Shown piece after piece: positions 33,455 to 44,067 of a stretch of 47,473 nt of DNA (positions are counted from its first letter, which is position 1; every line of letters begins with the position of its first letter). The stretch covers positions 1 to 47,473 of the forward strand of contig BBXU01001194.1 of assembly GCA_001598975.1 (NCBI GenBank), given 5' to 3'. The notes below the pieces were generated by a model. That model worked only from the letters and a program-made list of their open reading frames with translations, was not told the origin of the DNA and did not search any database. The translations under genes were made by a program, and so were the position numbers. Origin of the DNA: Parachlorella kessleri (taxonomy: Eukaryota > Chlorophyta > Trebouxiophyceae > Chlorellales > Chlorellaceae).

Positions 33455-36400
33455 TCAGGATGCAGCCGCTGCCGCGGCCTTCTTGACTTTCTGCTTTTGC
33501 TTCTTCCGCCTCTGCTTGCGCTGCTTCTTAGCCAGAGCCTCCCCAACCAAGTCCCTGTCTTTCCCCACCACTGCCCCCAGCTTGCTGCCAGGCCCCTTCC
33601 GGGTGCCCGGCTGCGTTCTGCTGGCTGCAAACCCATTCTGTCGCCGCCGCTGCTGCTGCTGCCCTTGGTCCCCTCCCTGCTGCAAATGCTCCTCTGTAGC
33701 TGCGGTCGCCATGGTGGCCGCTCCAGGGGCACCCTCCTCTCTAGGCCCTTGGTGGTGCCCAAGGTTGGCAGCAGCTGCCAAGGCCTGGCCATCGATGCCC
33801 TCATCGTCGGACGACACGCCGGTGGCCACGTCAAAGGTGCGCTGCAGGCAAGACGGCAACAGGTGGTTTGCTGACCTCGTGTACTTATCAACTCATGCAG
33901 ATTCTTAGTCAGTCCACATTGCAGCTGCTTCCCTACCGACAGCAGTGAAGGATCACAACAACACCAAGCGCACCACCACGGTCCACCATTTGTTGGAAGC
34001 CAGGTGCCCCTGTGCGCACTCGCCAGGGCAGCATGGTTCATGTATCACGGTAACACCAAACCATTATCAAGCACCTCGCAGATACGGGTCAATCCTAGAG
34101 CAAATACTGACCCTCAAGCGACTCACCGAGCCCATGCGGCGCATGCACCCCACCAAAAGACTGACATCGCTGCCCCCACCTCGCAGCGCTGGATACCTTG
34201 CAGCCCAGCACCTCACCTCCCTTGGTACTTGGACCTTATGGTTTGTGGGCATAGTACATCCTGGCATTGCGTTGACCCCACTTGGGAGACTCACGGCAGC
34301 ATGGTCAGGTGGCGGTACGCTGCTGCACTAGACTAGACTACTCGCGCCTCACCTCAGAGATCTTGCCCTTCTTCAGCTTGCGTAGCAGCGAGTACTCATC
34401 ATTCAGCTCCGCTAGGTCTTGCCGCGCCTCCAGCCGCCGCCGCTTCGCGGCCGTCAGCCGCGCGCCAGGCCCCTGCTGCGCGGCTGCCACCGCCTACGAG
34501 GGGCCGCCAACCGACAAACACCCCTGGTTTCCGGCTCCTGCTGTTGCGTGCGCTTCTGCCCAGCGGTCCGCATCCGACATCCCATGGTGGAGCTTAGGAG
34601 CCTTCCCGTACCGACACTGATGAAAGCCATTGTCAGACGTCTGCCAAGAGTTACACGGGGCCCAAGTGGCCTTGTAACAGCTGGGCCTCTGCAACCAAGA
34701 TCATCGCTCGCATGCAGCCCATCAAGCTCGTGACTCCCTAAGGGATGATAGGACACCACTGGCTATGGGTTGCAGCACAATGAAGGGTTTTGGAAGAGGT
34801 AGAACCGCTGCACAACGCACCTGCGCCTGCGCCTTGCGCTTGGCCTCTGCCTGCTGCGACCGCTGCGCTTCCTTCTGCTTCAGCGCAGCGCGCCGCTGCT
34901 TCTCCCGCGCTTTGTCCTTGAACCTCACTGCAAGCACACCAGGCCACGCAGTACCTAGTCAGCTGAGCGCTGCTTCCCATACTGTTCAAGAGGCGCACCT
35001 GAGTCTCACTCCCTGCCAACCACATGACTAGCAAGGACATTTGACTAGCAAGGACAATAGTCTCAGGCCAAGACCTGCCCAACTCTCGTCCATGTCCAAG
35101 AGCAAAACCCCCCCCCCCCACCCACCACCACCACCACTAACTCATCCCACCCAAGTTCCCGCCAGTTACATGACGTGATCAGCAGCCCGGGCAACACAAC
35201 CAGGCCATGGGCCCCACCTGTGTCAGGATCCACGTCCGAGGGCACAAATCCGTCCACCCCCTTCCCCTTCTTCACCTCCGGCATCCGTGGCAGCCGCAGC
35301 AGGCAGAAGCCACGTGCGAGATCACCCAAGTCCAGGTCCTGCGGTGCAACCCCGGTGTGTCGCCACGATGCAACAGCTACCAATATGACACGACTATTGT
35401 GTTGCAACCTTTGAAAACCATTGAAAAAAGAGCGGTACATGGCAGGGCACACTGCCTCAGCCCAGTCCATCATTGTTTGTGACGTGCCAAGGACGATACC
35501 AGTGCTAGCCATGCCGGCATGGCGGGCTTTGGCCTGCCACTTCCTTCAAAATTTGCCTGTGCTACCACGGTGTTCCTCTAAGTGCACCTTCCTATCACAC
35601 ACGGGGCTAGCCCCATCTCCACCCCCCTACTACTGGTGTGGGTGCCTTGCCAGCATGCAATCCCCACCTGCACCCATATGGACGATTATGTTCACTTGTG
35701 CTGCTGACAGTCCAACACCGCAGCCACAAACGCCTCCGCCTGCCGTACCCCATATTGCACCTAACCCAGCGCCGCCTCCATATCAACACGGACCTCCAAC
35801 CATCACCCATCCGACCACCGCCCACCTGACCCACCACCCGCATGCAATCACCACCCACCTGCCCCATCACCTACCTACAACCATCACCCACCCGACCACC
35901 ACCCAAATACAACCACCACCCCCACCTGCCCCACCACCCACCTGCCCCATCACCTACCTGACCATCACCCACCTGACTTACCACTACCCTGCAACCATCA
36001 CCCACCTGCACGCGAAAGATGTACTTGCAGTGGTGCTCCTTGTAGGCACGCACGTACGACACAAACGCCTTGGTACCAGCCTCCATTACCGCCCGGTCGG
36101 TCTCGCATTCTTTGCGCACCGCCGCAAGCAGGGAGGCGCTGTCTGGCGCCAGCGCCTGCCCCTGCCGCAGAGGCACCTGCGCAGAGCACGGGGGGTTCAA
36201 GAAGTCATCCCCAGAGCGGGAGCAGCGTATACCAGCGTGGGTGGCAAGTAGTGCGAAGAGGGAGTGAGAGTTGGGATGTTCAAACAGGACTGGATGCAAT
36301 ATGCGCCTGAGTCTTGCCTGGATAACTTGCTACATGTCGGCTGCGCACGACTGCCTTGCATGCACAGGGGGGCTACAGAAGTTTCCGCAGACCAGCAAGG

Positions 36401-39400
36401 AGGCGGAACTGCTTGAACTTCTGAGCAGCGCAGGCCCACCTTGCGGATGCGCAGGAACTCCACGTAGGTCGTCTCGTGGGGGAGGAGGTACACCACAGCA
36501 TTGCCTGCAGAGGCGGCCGAGGCACGGGGGCTGGTTGTTCACACATATGTTCGCCCAAAGAGACTCTAAAAGAGCTTCCACAACGAAGTGCTTCAATACA
36601 CAAAGCTTGCCCAACAACTTCCCACGAAAGGACAATGTGCCCCCCGCAGCCTCAGTTGCCCTGGGTTTTCTGGCAATCAAGGCCACGCCTGCCCACTTCC
36701 CTCCAGCTGCAACATTGCAAATATCACACACTTCCCGTCCAGCAGCAATGCAGCGGAATAGTCACCTGAGCGCCCCATACGTGCCGTGCGCCCCACCCTG
36801 TGCACAAAGGCGGCGGGGTCCTGTGGCGGGTCCAGCTGCACGATCCAGTGCACGTCAGGGATGTCCAGGCCCCGGGCAGCCACGTCGGTGCATAGCAGCA
36901 CACCTGCGACAGACCGGCAGGTGCAGGGGGAGCGAGGAGCCACCCTTAACTGCCTCGTAATCAAGCGTCATGCGGGTGGCGGTAATCAGTGAGTGAGGAG
37001 GGCAGCCCTGAGTTACGGCAGTTGTGTGGAAAGAGCAAGCTACACAAGGGCGCCCCCAGGAGAAGCTGTGGAAGGACGAGAGGCAAGCACACGATGTGAA
37101 GCCCCTTCATATGCCCGCCTGGGGTCTCACTCGCACGGTCAAGCACACCCAAAAGCGTCTCCTGGCCGCACCACACAACTGCCCCGCGCCACTCGGTCAC
37201 TTCAACGCACTAACAAAAGGCTGTGAACCCCTCCCGCCACATGCAGCCACCACCGCCAGCCCCAACACCCACCCCTAGTCTAGCCTTGGCCGACTCTCTC
37301 TCGGCCCAAGGCCCCCTGCAGCAACGCCTGCTTCCAAAGGCCTTGTTGGCAGGCCATGCCATTTTGTTGAGCAACCACCCGCCCCAGCACCCACCTGCTT
37401 TGGACTCGGCAAACTTCTGCAGCGTGGTTTCCCTGGCCGCCTGCTTCATGCGGCCGTGCAGCGCCAGCAGCGGCGCAGCGCTGGCGCCGGCGCCCTGTAG
37501 GGCCGGCAGGCGCTGCAGCGCCAGAGCGAAGAAGTCCACGGCCGCGCAGGTCAGGAAATACGCTATGACCTTGTCGCCGCAATGCTCCTGCACAGAGCAG
37601 CACAGCGCGGCGCAGCGTGGAGGCGCCGGCGACCTAGATGTCTATAAGCAAGGGGGGGGGGGGGGGGTCTCTCCTTGACGTGGGCAGGCGTTTCATGCAC
37701 CGTGCAGCTGGTGGCGAACCACCACTCCATCCATCCCACGGCTGACCTCCCAGCTTTCCAAAGCAGCAGCAGCAGCAGCAGCACCAGCAGCATGACATGC
37801 CTGTCAAACAGGCCACCAGCCACGGCACCTCCTGGCTGGTACTAGTCTAGTCTAGTCTGACAGCGTACCGCCACCGGACCATGCTGCCGTGGCTGGTACT
37901 AGCGCATACGAACTACATGCAAAGCATGGGGAGCTGTAGCCAGAGGACAGCCAGGCCTTGCCTGGAAGAAGGGCACCAGTTGTCACAGCTCCTGGCTGGC
38001 TGCCACAACCATGTTCTGGATGGAAGACATGGGGACCTCTAACCAGAAACGTAAGACAAAAACACAGGGGAAGCCTTGCCTGCAAGAAGTCCACCAGCTG
38101 TGGCAGCTTCTGGCTGGCTGCCACAACCATGTACTGGATGGAAGACATAGGGGCCTCTAGCAATTAACATCAAACAGAAAGACAGGGGAAGCCTTGCCTG
38201 CAAGAAGGCCACCAGCTGTGGCAGCTTCTGGCTGGCGTCCACTAGCACATACTGGATGGACAGACCGCTGGGCGTGCGCTGCACGGCCTCGGGGGCAGCC
38301 TCGCTCGCCGGGGCGACCCCTGCCTCCTCGTCTGCCGCGGCCCCCGCTCCCTGCCTGCCCTTCTTCTGCTTCTTCCCAGGAGGCTGATCCGCAGGCTGCT
38401 GCTGGTGCTGCTGCTGCTGGTGGTGGTGGGCAAGCGTGACTGCCACGTTCACCCGCACGGGGTTGCGGAGCCCCGCCCGTGCCAGGGCCTCCACAGCCTC
38501 AGTCTGTGTCGCGCTGAACAGGCCTGCGCCAAATACTGCAGGGCTGGGGTAAGGGGATGGCTCAGCTCACAGAACTGCAACCGCCCTGCCCATGCCGACG
38601 ACGCTATGTAAACCCTTGGCCCACCACCATGCTGGCTGCACCAGCCGCGCAGCCCCACACCCCCGCTGCCGCTACATGGACGTGCCGGCCTTGTCTGCAC
38701 CCAGCCGCCACCACCCGCATCTACCCACCAAGACGTACCGCGCCAGTCCCTCCTCCACTACGCCTCTCCACCAACCCCGCGCACTCATGCGACGCTGCTT
38801 TGGCAGCCGTGCCATAAAGGCATTCAGCTGGGCCAATTCCAAGAACACTCAGATGTTTTACTAAAATAAACAATGATATTTATACCCCACCTGTGCGCCG
38901 CTACTTTGGCAGCCGTGCCATGATGGCGTCCAGCTGGGCCAAGCCTCACGAATATTCAGTTGTTTTCACTTGAATATAGTATATGTACCCCACCTGTGCG
39001 CCGCTGCTTTGGCAGCCGTGCCATGATGGCGTCCAGCTGGGCCAAGCCTCACGAATATTCAGTTGTTTTCACTTGAATATAGTATATGTACCCCACCTGT
39101 GCGCCGCTGCTTTGGCAGCCGTGCCATGATGGCGTCCAGCTGGGCCAAGCCTCACGAATATTCAGTTGTTTTTCACTTGAATATAGTATATGTACCCCAC
39201 CTGTGCGCCGCTGCTTTGGCAGCCGCGCCATGATCGCGTCCAGCTGGGCCTTGAAGCCCATGTCCAGCAGCCGGTCCGCCTCATCCAGCACCAGCACCTC
39301 CACTGTTTTCAGGTCCAAAAAGCCGGCACAGCGCTGCAGGACGTCGTCCAATCGGCCGGGGGTGCCCACTAGCAGGTGGCACTGGCCCTGCTTCAGCAGA

Positions 39401-40682
39401 GAAACATCTGCCGCGGGGTCCCTGCGGCGCGGTGGAAGGAGGAAACCATGTCGGTCATACCGCAATACGATCGGTATTGGAGGTGTCATATGGGCTGCCA
39501 AAGTGCCTGGAGACTCATGGACCCGACCTGGCGTCACCTCCTGGGTACCTGCATAGTGTCAGAGATACACCATGACCAAACAAAGGCTGGTGAGGAAGGA
39601 GGACCGGGACTCTTGGCAGCGTGGTCAGGCGGCGGTATGCTGTTAGACTCGACTCGAGCAGACTAGACTAGGAAGGAAGCCGGGTGCTTGCGGCACTGCG
39701 GCGGGCGCTACCAGCTAACAGGGCCCTGCAGTCGCCCCTGGAGCACATCGATGAAGAGCCCAAGGGTCTGCTCGGCTACCAGTCTCACACAGCCTACCAC
39801 CACACTGGTGCTGCCGCCGCAATCCCCCATAAAGACGCCCACTGACGCCCACAGACTACCTCCCACTCATAGGAGGAGGTGCCCTGTTTCAATAAGATAA
39901 TCGGTTATTATCGAAGTTTGTGCATAGTGGAAACCGGCGAGCTGTATCCAGCCGTCCAGCAGGCGTCGCCCAACTCAAACTGGGGCGGCAACTGTCGTTG
40001 CCCGAGCATGCTTGCAAGAGGGTACCAAAGTCGAGGGCGCCCTACCCAAGTGAGTCGCTCCCAAGGGCCACTTACGTGCCGCCCACCAGCAGCGCCGCCT
40101 TGAGCCAGGGCACCGAGTCTATGAAGGGCTGTGCCACCGTGAGAATCTGCCGGGCCAATTCCCGTGTAGGAGACACCACGAGGGCGCCCACCTGCATGGG
40201 GAGCCAAGTCAAGCAGGCACCTAGCAAGCCAAGCGCTGATACGCTCCTGCAGAGACACGCCTGCACTTTGCAAGGCTGGCGGCGGAGGCCACCCCACAGC
40301 CTTGCGGGCCACACTGTGAGCAGTCAAACCATAACAGGCCTCTGGCCACGCCTTACAGCAGGCTGGGCGACAGGAGTTCCCGCTGCGGCATAAGACCCCA
40401 GGCTGGCGGCACAGTCTCTCCACGATACACAGCAAGCAGCGTCCTTGCCTGGTGACGTTTCAAGGCCTCATCGAGGCGCCGCAGCTTCTCAACTACAGGA
40501 ATCACAAAGGCCAGGGTCTTCCCAGAGCCGGTGCAGGCGTCCACAGCCACGTCCTTGTTGCCGGCGAACAAGGGAATGGTGGCCTCCTGCACTGGCGTGG
40601 CGCGTTGGAAGCCACAGCGCTGCAGCACTTCCAGCGTCTCTGGGCTGATGTTGGGCAGCTCCCCAAAGGGCCTGCCTGCCAT
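33455..40682 (-). CDS. DDX55: DEAD-box RNA helicase, DDX55/Spb4 family
   Basis: Nucleolar ATP-dependent helicase; Spb4 acts in assembly of the large ribosomal subunit. Twelve exons: 40682-40449, 40191-40076, 39421-39201, 38523-38198, 37587-37395, 36903-36766, 36504-36440, 36176-36006, 35338-35218, 34927-34821, 34493-34353 and 33841-33455 (TGA), in phase, 739 aa. Motifs in order: Q motif GFQRATPVQ, Walker A TGSGKT (51-56), PTRELA, TPGRL, DEAD (163-166), SAT (194-196), TDVAARGLD and HRVGRTAR (398-405). The Spb4-type C-terminal extension follows ([42 protein letters not shown]), ending in a Lys-rich tail. A low-complexity His/Gln/Ala insert of about 45 residues follows motif III (about 223-270). 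Exons 1 and 4 have GC donors (CAG|GCAAGG). Three introns carry tandem decoy exon ends. Exon 11's start could be the later of two in-phase acceptors. Confidence 0.9.
34218..34341 (+). repeat. Dispersed repeat R1, fuller copy
   Basis: Runs from gtttgtgggcatagtacatc through ccccacttgggagactcacg and gcagcatggtcaggtggcgg to ctagactagacta, inside the last helicase intron and ending within 12 bp of the donor of exon 11. The related copy at 42462-42580 is in the opposite orientation. Confidence 0.75.
35710..36004 (-). repeat. Minisatellite of splice-donor-like units
   Basis: In helicase sense the real exon end cag|gtgggtgatgg (donor at 36005) is followed by many variants such as caggtaggtgatgg, caggtgggtggtgg and caggtgggcggtgg over about 290 bp. 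Unit length varies around 13-17 bp. Many units retain a perfect CAG|GTGGGT donor. Confidence 0.85.
37838..37905 (-). repeat. Dispersed repeat R1, end fragment
   Basis: Contains the R1 terminal part in minus orientation: ctagtctagtctagtctgac then agcgtaccgccaccggacca and tgctgccg. Intronic in the helicase gene. Confidence 0.65.
37950..38150 (-). repeat. Two decoy copies of helicase exon-4 end
   Basis: Copies of the last 70 or so bases of exon 4 plus its GC donor end near 38080 and 37962, at 118-bp steps from the real exon end 38198. The peptide frame is still readable ([15 protein letters not shown] in the nearer copy), and both copies keep a cag|gcaagg GC donor. Confidence 0.85.
38786..39192 (-). 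repeat. Four tandem decoy copies of helicase exon-3 end
   Basis: Units of 103-104 bp hold ctggacgccatcatggcacg, the KQRR-coding stretch and the cacag|gtgggg donor, then an AT-rich spacer with gaatattc. Donors lie at 39096, 38993 and 38890, against the real donor at 39200. The fourth copy, from 38786, is degraded and has lost its donor. Confidence 0.92.
39603..39672 (+). repeat. Dispersed repeat R1, end fragment
   Basis: gcagcgtggtcaggcggcgg then tatgctgttagactcgactc and agactagacta, the same terminal block as in the 34218 copy, here in helicase intron 2. Confidence 0.65.
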
Positions 40683-41027
40683 GGTTTTCTCAACGGACGC
40701 TTGGGCAGTGCTTGTCCGCAGATCCTTACAGGAAACCACTAGTTGTACAAGTTTTCGGGTTCATCTCATGCATGCAGGCATGCCATTAGACTTCTAACGA
40801 ATGCTTCCAATATTTGCACGATTGCGTAATAAAACAGAACTTATGCAGTTCTGAAACCAACGAAAGCTTTGAGACAAGTTCGCTGGCGGGAGCAAAAACT
40901 TCAAGCCTTCCAACGACATTTAGCAGCCGAAATGCTGCAGTATCGTGAAGAAAGAATAGATTGGTGTCTGCACTGTTTGCCCTGTCGTCCTAGGGCGCCC
41001 ACGACAACTTGCGCACTAATCAGCAGC
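40683..41027. promoter_or_regulatory. Divergent promoter region, DDX55 and PTH2 genes
   Basis: 345 bp between two divergent start codons; both promoters and 5' UTRs must fit here. No defined element is recognised. Confidence 0.4.
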
Positions 41028-42461
41028 ATGTCCGCTGGGGCGCCAGCAACCTCACTGCTGCCCTCGCCACCATATACACAAGACGTGTTGCTCGTAGCCA
41101 CAGGCGGTGCGCTGCTGGCTGGCCTATCCCTGGGCTATCTAGTGGGGCGCAGGGCCAGTAAGAGAACTGATGACCGGCCGTTCAGCCCGTTAAACCTTTT
41201 AACATCCAGAACAACATCGATGGAAGGCTATGCGAGTGGCTCAACCACCCCAGCAATGACGCCCCGGACACGGAGTGTGGAGGACTTTGCTGGAGAGCCG
41301 GCAGCTCTGAACGTCAAGATGGCGGTGATAGTGCGGCAGGACGTGCCGATGGTAAGGGGAACTACTACTACCAAGCGGATGATACAAGTTAAGGAACAAG
41401 TTGGAGCACTGTCACTTCAGCAATAGTAGGGCCTGAAGGGCTCTCCGATATTGTTCTGATATATAGGCTCTCTTGTCCTATCGCTGTATATTGCAGGCAG
41501 CCACAAGGATAGTGCAGCATGCTGCCTGGACTGTGCTGGGCATGTTCAAGAAGCTCTACAAGCGGAGAGACCCGTTGCTCAAAAGCTGGGTGAGCCACTC
41601 TGCCTGTCGCCGTCCCTGTAGCTTGTTTGCAGCCCTCCTATTAGACTGCATCGCCCCATTAAGTTACACCTGCTACAGTTGGTGGATGGACGTTGAGGCG
41701 CGTATGCACGCCTTTAGCAAGGAGTGACAGGCGCCGGCATGCACCCCACTGGCAGGCTAGGTGGCAAGCATGGCTGCTGCCCATGCTACCCCATGAGATA
41801 ACCTTCTTGCCAGGCAGGAAGGTGTGTGCACTGGGGCAGGAGGGGACATGGCTGGCAGCGGGAGGCGACCTGACAGTACAAGGCAAGTCTTGCACCTACT
41901 TACCTAATGGATGACTTGTGCAGGACATGGGCGGCGAGAGGCTGGAGGTGCTCTTGGCACCCAGTGAAGATGAGCTGATGGAGGTTCAAGCAAAAGCCAG
42001 GGCGCTGGGCTTGCCCACACACACATTTGCAGGTGGGGTTGAATCGGCCTGCAGCATTCGAACAATTGCAATCTTGCTCACAGCCACCGAGCCAGTTGGC
42101 GGCGGGAGAGAGCGGCAGTGTGGGAGAGCCTAGCATGGGCAGCACGTGTGGTCTTGCTGCGGGCCGGCTCCCACCCTTGGTTGTAGGTGCACTGGTAGGC
42201 CCCCTCAGCGCGGTAGGTACTTGTTGACGGTGGCAGGTAGTGCGAACTGTGAAGATGTAGGGGGGAGATGTAGGTACAGGGCTGCAGTGCAACTATGACC
42301 TTGCGGGGCTTGGGCGTTATTGTGCACCGTGGCGAGCCTTTTGCCGCATCTAGTGCCGCGCAGGGCGGGATCGATCTCGCAAGCAGCGCACAGTGATGGC
42401 AATAGGCCCCACCGACGCCGCCACGTTGCAGCAGGTTGCGGGGCATCTCAAGGAGCTCTAG
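41028..42461 (+). CDS. PTH2: Peptidyl-tRNA hydrolase, Pth2 type, membrane-anchored
   Basis: Pth2 (PTRH2) cleaves peptidyl-tRNA to recycle tRNA. Exons: 41028-41351, 41497-41589, 41924-42032 and 42364-42461 (TAG), in phase, 207 aa. An N-terminal hydrophobic segment (VLLVATGGALLAGLSLGYLV, about 22-41) followed by GRRASKR resembles the membrane anchor of animal PTRH2. After a Ser/Thr-rich linker the Pth2 fold begins with KMAVIVRQDVPM, then VQHAAWTVLGMFKKLYKRRD, ERLEVLLAPSEDELMEVQAK, ALGLPTHTFAG and RTVMAIGP, all in the order expected. Odd point: the family's GKGK signature directly after VPM is missing from the spliced product, which reads AATR. The sequence across the donor (ggtaaggggaac) would read GKGN in another frame. 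The enzyme may be divergent, or the splice model may miss a tiny exon. The intron 41590-41923 contains a degraded copy of the next exon's start near 41839. Confidence 0.8.
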
Positions 42462-42580
42462 CCCTGGCAGTCTGGCCTAACAGCGTATCGCCACCTCAGC
42501 ATGCTGCCGTGAGTCCTGCACAAGTGGGGACAGCAAAGAGCCAGGATGTGGTATGCCCACCCACCGCTAGTTCCAAGGAG
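42462..42580 (-). repeat. Dispersed repeat R1, inverted full-length copy
   Basis: Reverse complement reads tgggcataccacatcctggc, ccccacttg, actcacggcagcatgctgag and gtggcgatacgctgttag, colinear with the 34218-34341 copy. It begins immediately after the PTH2 stop codon and so lies in its 3' UTR. Confidence 0.75.
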
Positions 42581-44067
42581 CTGTGAGGATTCTGGTTGGA
42601 GGTCCGCTAAGTGATATAGACAGCAGGTCTCTTATCCAGCGCGCAGTGCACTGCCGGCAGGAGACTGTAGTCCGCTCAATTTCCAGGCGGTGTGGGGAAT
42701 GCCCTCCCCGTCCAATGAGATCCAATGCGTGTGAGGCGCATGGGTTGCTCCTGGCAATGACAGGGTCGTGTCACATGAACTGGGGACTTGCCTATGACAG
42801 ATATGGCAGATCTGGATCGTGTGGGCCCCGCTTACCTACAACCAGTATTTTGGGTGCTAGCGGAACTAACAGCAGGCTGGCCACCTAGCTCAAATGTTGA
42901 CTTCTTCCTGACAGAAAGTGTCCCGCATGGGTTACGGGTATTGCAGCTTCCCTGCCTGCCTAATGCGATTGCAGCAATAACGTATGGCAGACGACAGCAC
43001 CTTTGTTCGTTTTCCTCTACTCCCTGGGTTTCTTGGGACTTGTCAGCTTTCTACAGGCAGCACCAGGTCCTTTTGCGGGTGATTCGGGGGCTGTCTGCCA
43101 GCCTAGTCCTTGGGTGTTCGGGTCGCAACTCTTGCGTTCTATACCTTGCAGCTCGCAAGAGCGTTGTGGTCCAATGGTTGACGTCCCCTGACTTGCAGCC
43201 TGCCTTGGATACCGGGGTTAAGGTGTCAGACGTTTGACCGGCTCTTCCACAACTACAAATTCAACGCCTTAAACTTCACCGAGAGACAAGTACCTTCTCG
43301 TTATATTTCGTGCAGACCTTCTGGCAGCATCAATGCAGTGAGCGGGAGCAGCAAAGTAGGATCAGGAGCAGAAGTCAGGCAAGCTCAGGAGCATTTCTGC
43401 ATTCAACTGTCAGCACAGTTCGCCCTGCACCCTGTGTTCGCCCTACTTGCCGCCCTTACTAAAAGTAGAACCCCCAGGAGTCTGACTGATAGCCAATATA
43501 TAAGCAGGCACCGCCGCCCAAAGCCCCGAGCTGACGGAGTCACAGAGGCGGGACATTAGGCAGCAAATGCCGCAGGACTGCGGCATACCTGTCTGACAGC
43601 ATACCTTGCATCCGGTCCTGCCTGTTCCCTACTCTCGGCTTTGCTAGGTGACGCAGCTGCCACCCACCAAGCTTCCTGTCTACCCCTTGCTGTCACAAGC
43701 ATTCCATCAACAAGGCAGGGGGTCCCCTGATGCCGCTTCACCCAGTGCCCAACGGCTAGCTAGCTGAGATTGTCACCTTCAGGGGTGAGCAGGTTCACTC
43801 TCCTAGTCATCCTAGCTGGTGGTCAGGGCCCTGACTTGTGCTCTGCTTAACCGCCTTTTCCGACTCAAGGCCTGCCTCCTGCTCAGACCCGAAGAGTTGC
43901 GCTTGCGGCTGCGGCTGGTCCTCCAGCCAGGCAGGAGCCTCTTGCTGAGACTCCAGCCTGGGCGCAAGCGGCAGGGCCAGCCCTGTCAAGCTAGGAACTG
44001 CCTGCTGCTGCTCCAACAATGGCGGTTCCGGTTGGGCTGGCGCTGATGGGCTAGTGTAACTAGATTG
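42581..44067. other. Region between PTH2 and KxDL stops, possible small gene
   Basis: Mostly without a recognisable gene. It should hold the rest of the PTH2 3' UTR and the KxDL 3' end. Two plus-strand islands look coding (see the separate entry), and 43807-44067 continues the KxDL frame past its stop. Confidence 0.4.
42984..43291 (+). other. Possible small unassigned gene
   Basis: An ATG at 42984 opens MADDSTFVRFPLLPG. About 170 bp further on, after a gtgtcag acceptor at 43231, TFDRLFHNYKFNALNFTERQ reads to a caa|gtacct donor near 43291. The second island has a convincing amino-acid composition, but I could not fix the joins or the following exons, and I know no family for it. Confidence 0.22.

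Noticed and set aside
35600..36251. Pro/His/Thr-rich plus-strand frame of over 200 codons
   Set aside because: Produced by the CCACC-rich minisatellite in the helicase intron.
38786..39200. Regular 104-bp repeats as a CRISPR-like array
   Set aside because: Units are identical throughout with no variable spacers and contain a helicase exon end, so this is a tandem duplication in a eukaryotic intron.
41814..41886. Segment reading KVCALGQEGTWLAAGGDL as a Pth2 exon
   Set aside because: Joining exon 41589 directly to 41924 keeps phase and matches the family (W..MGGERLEVLL). The segment looks like a decoy copy of the next exon start.
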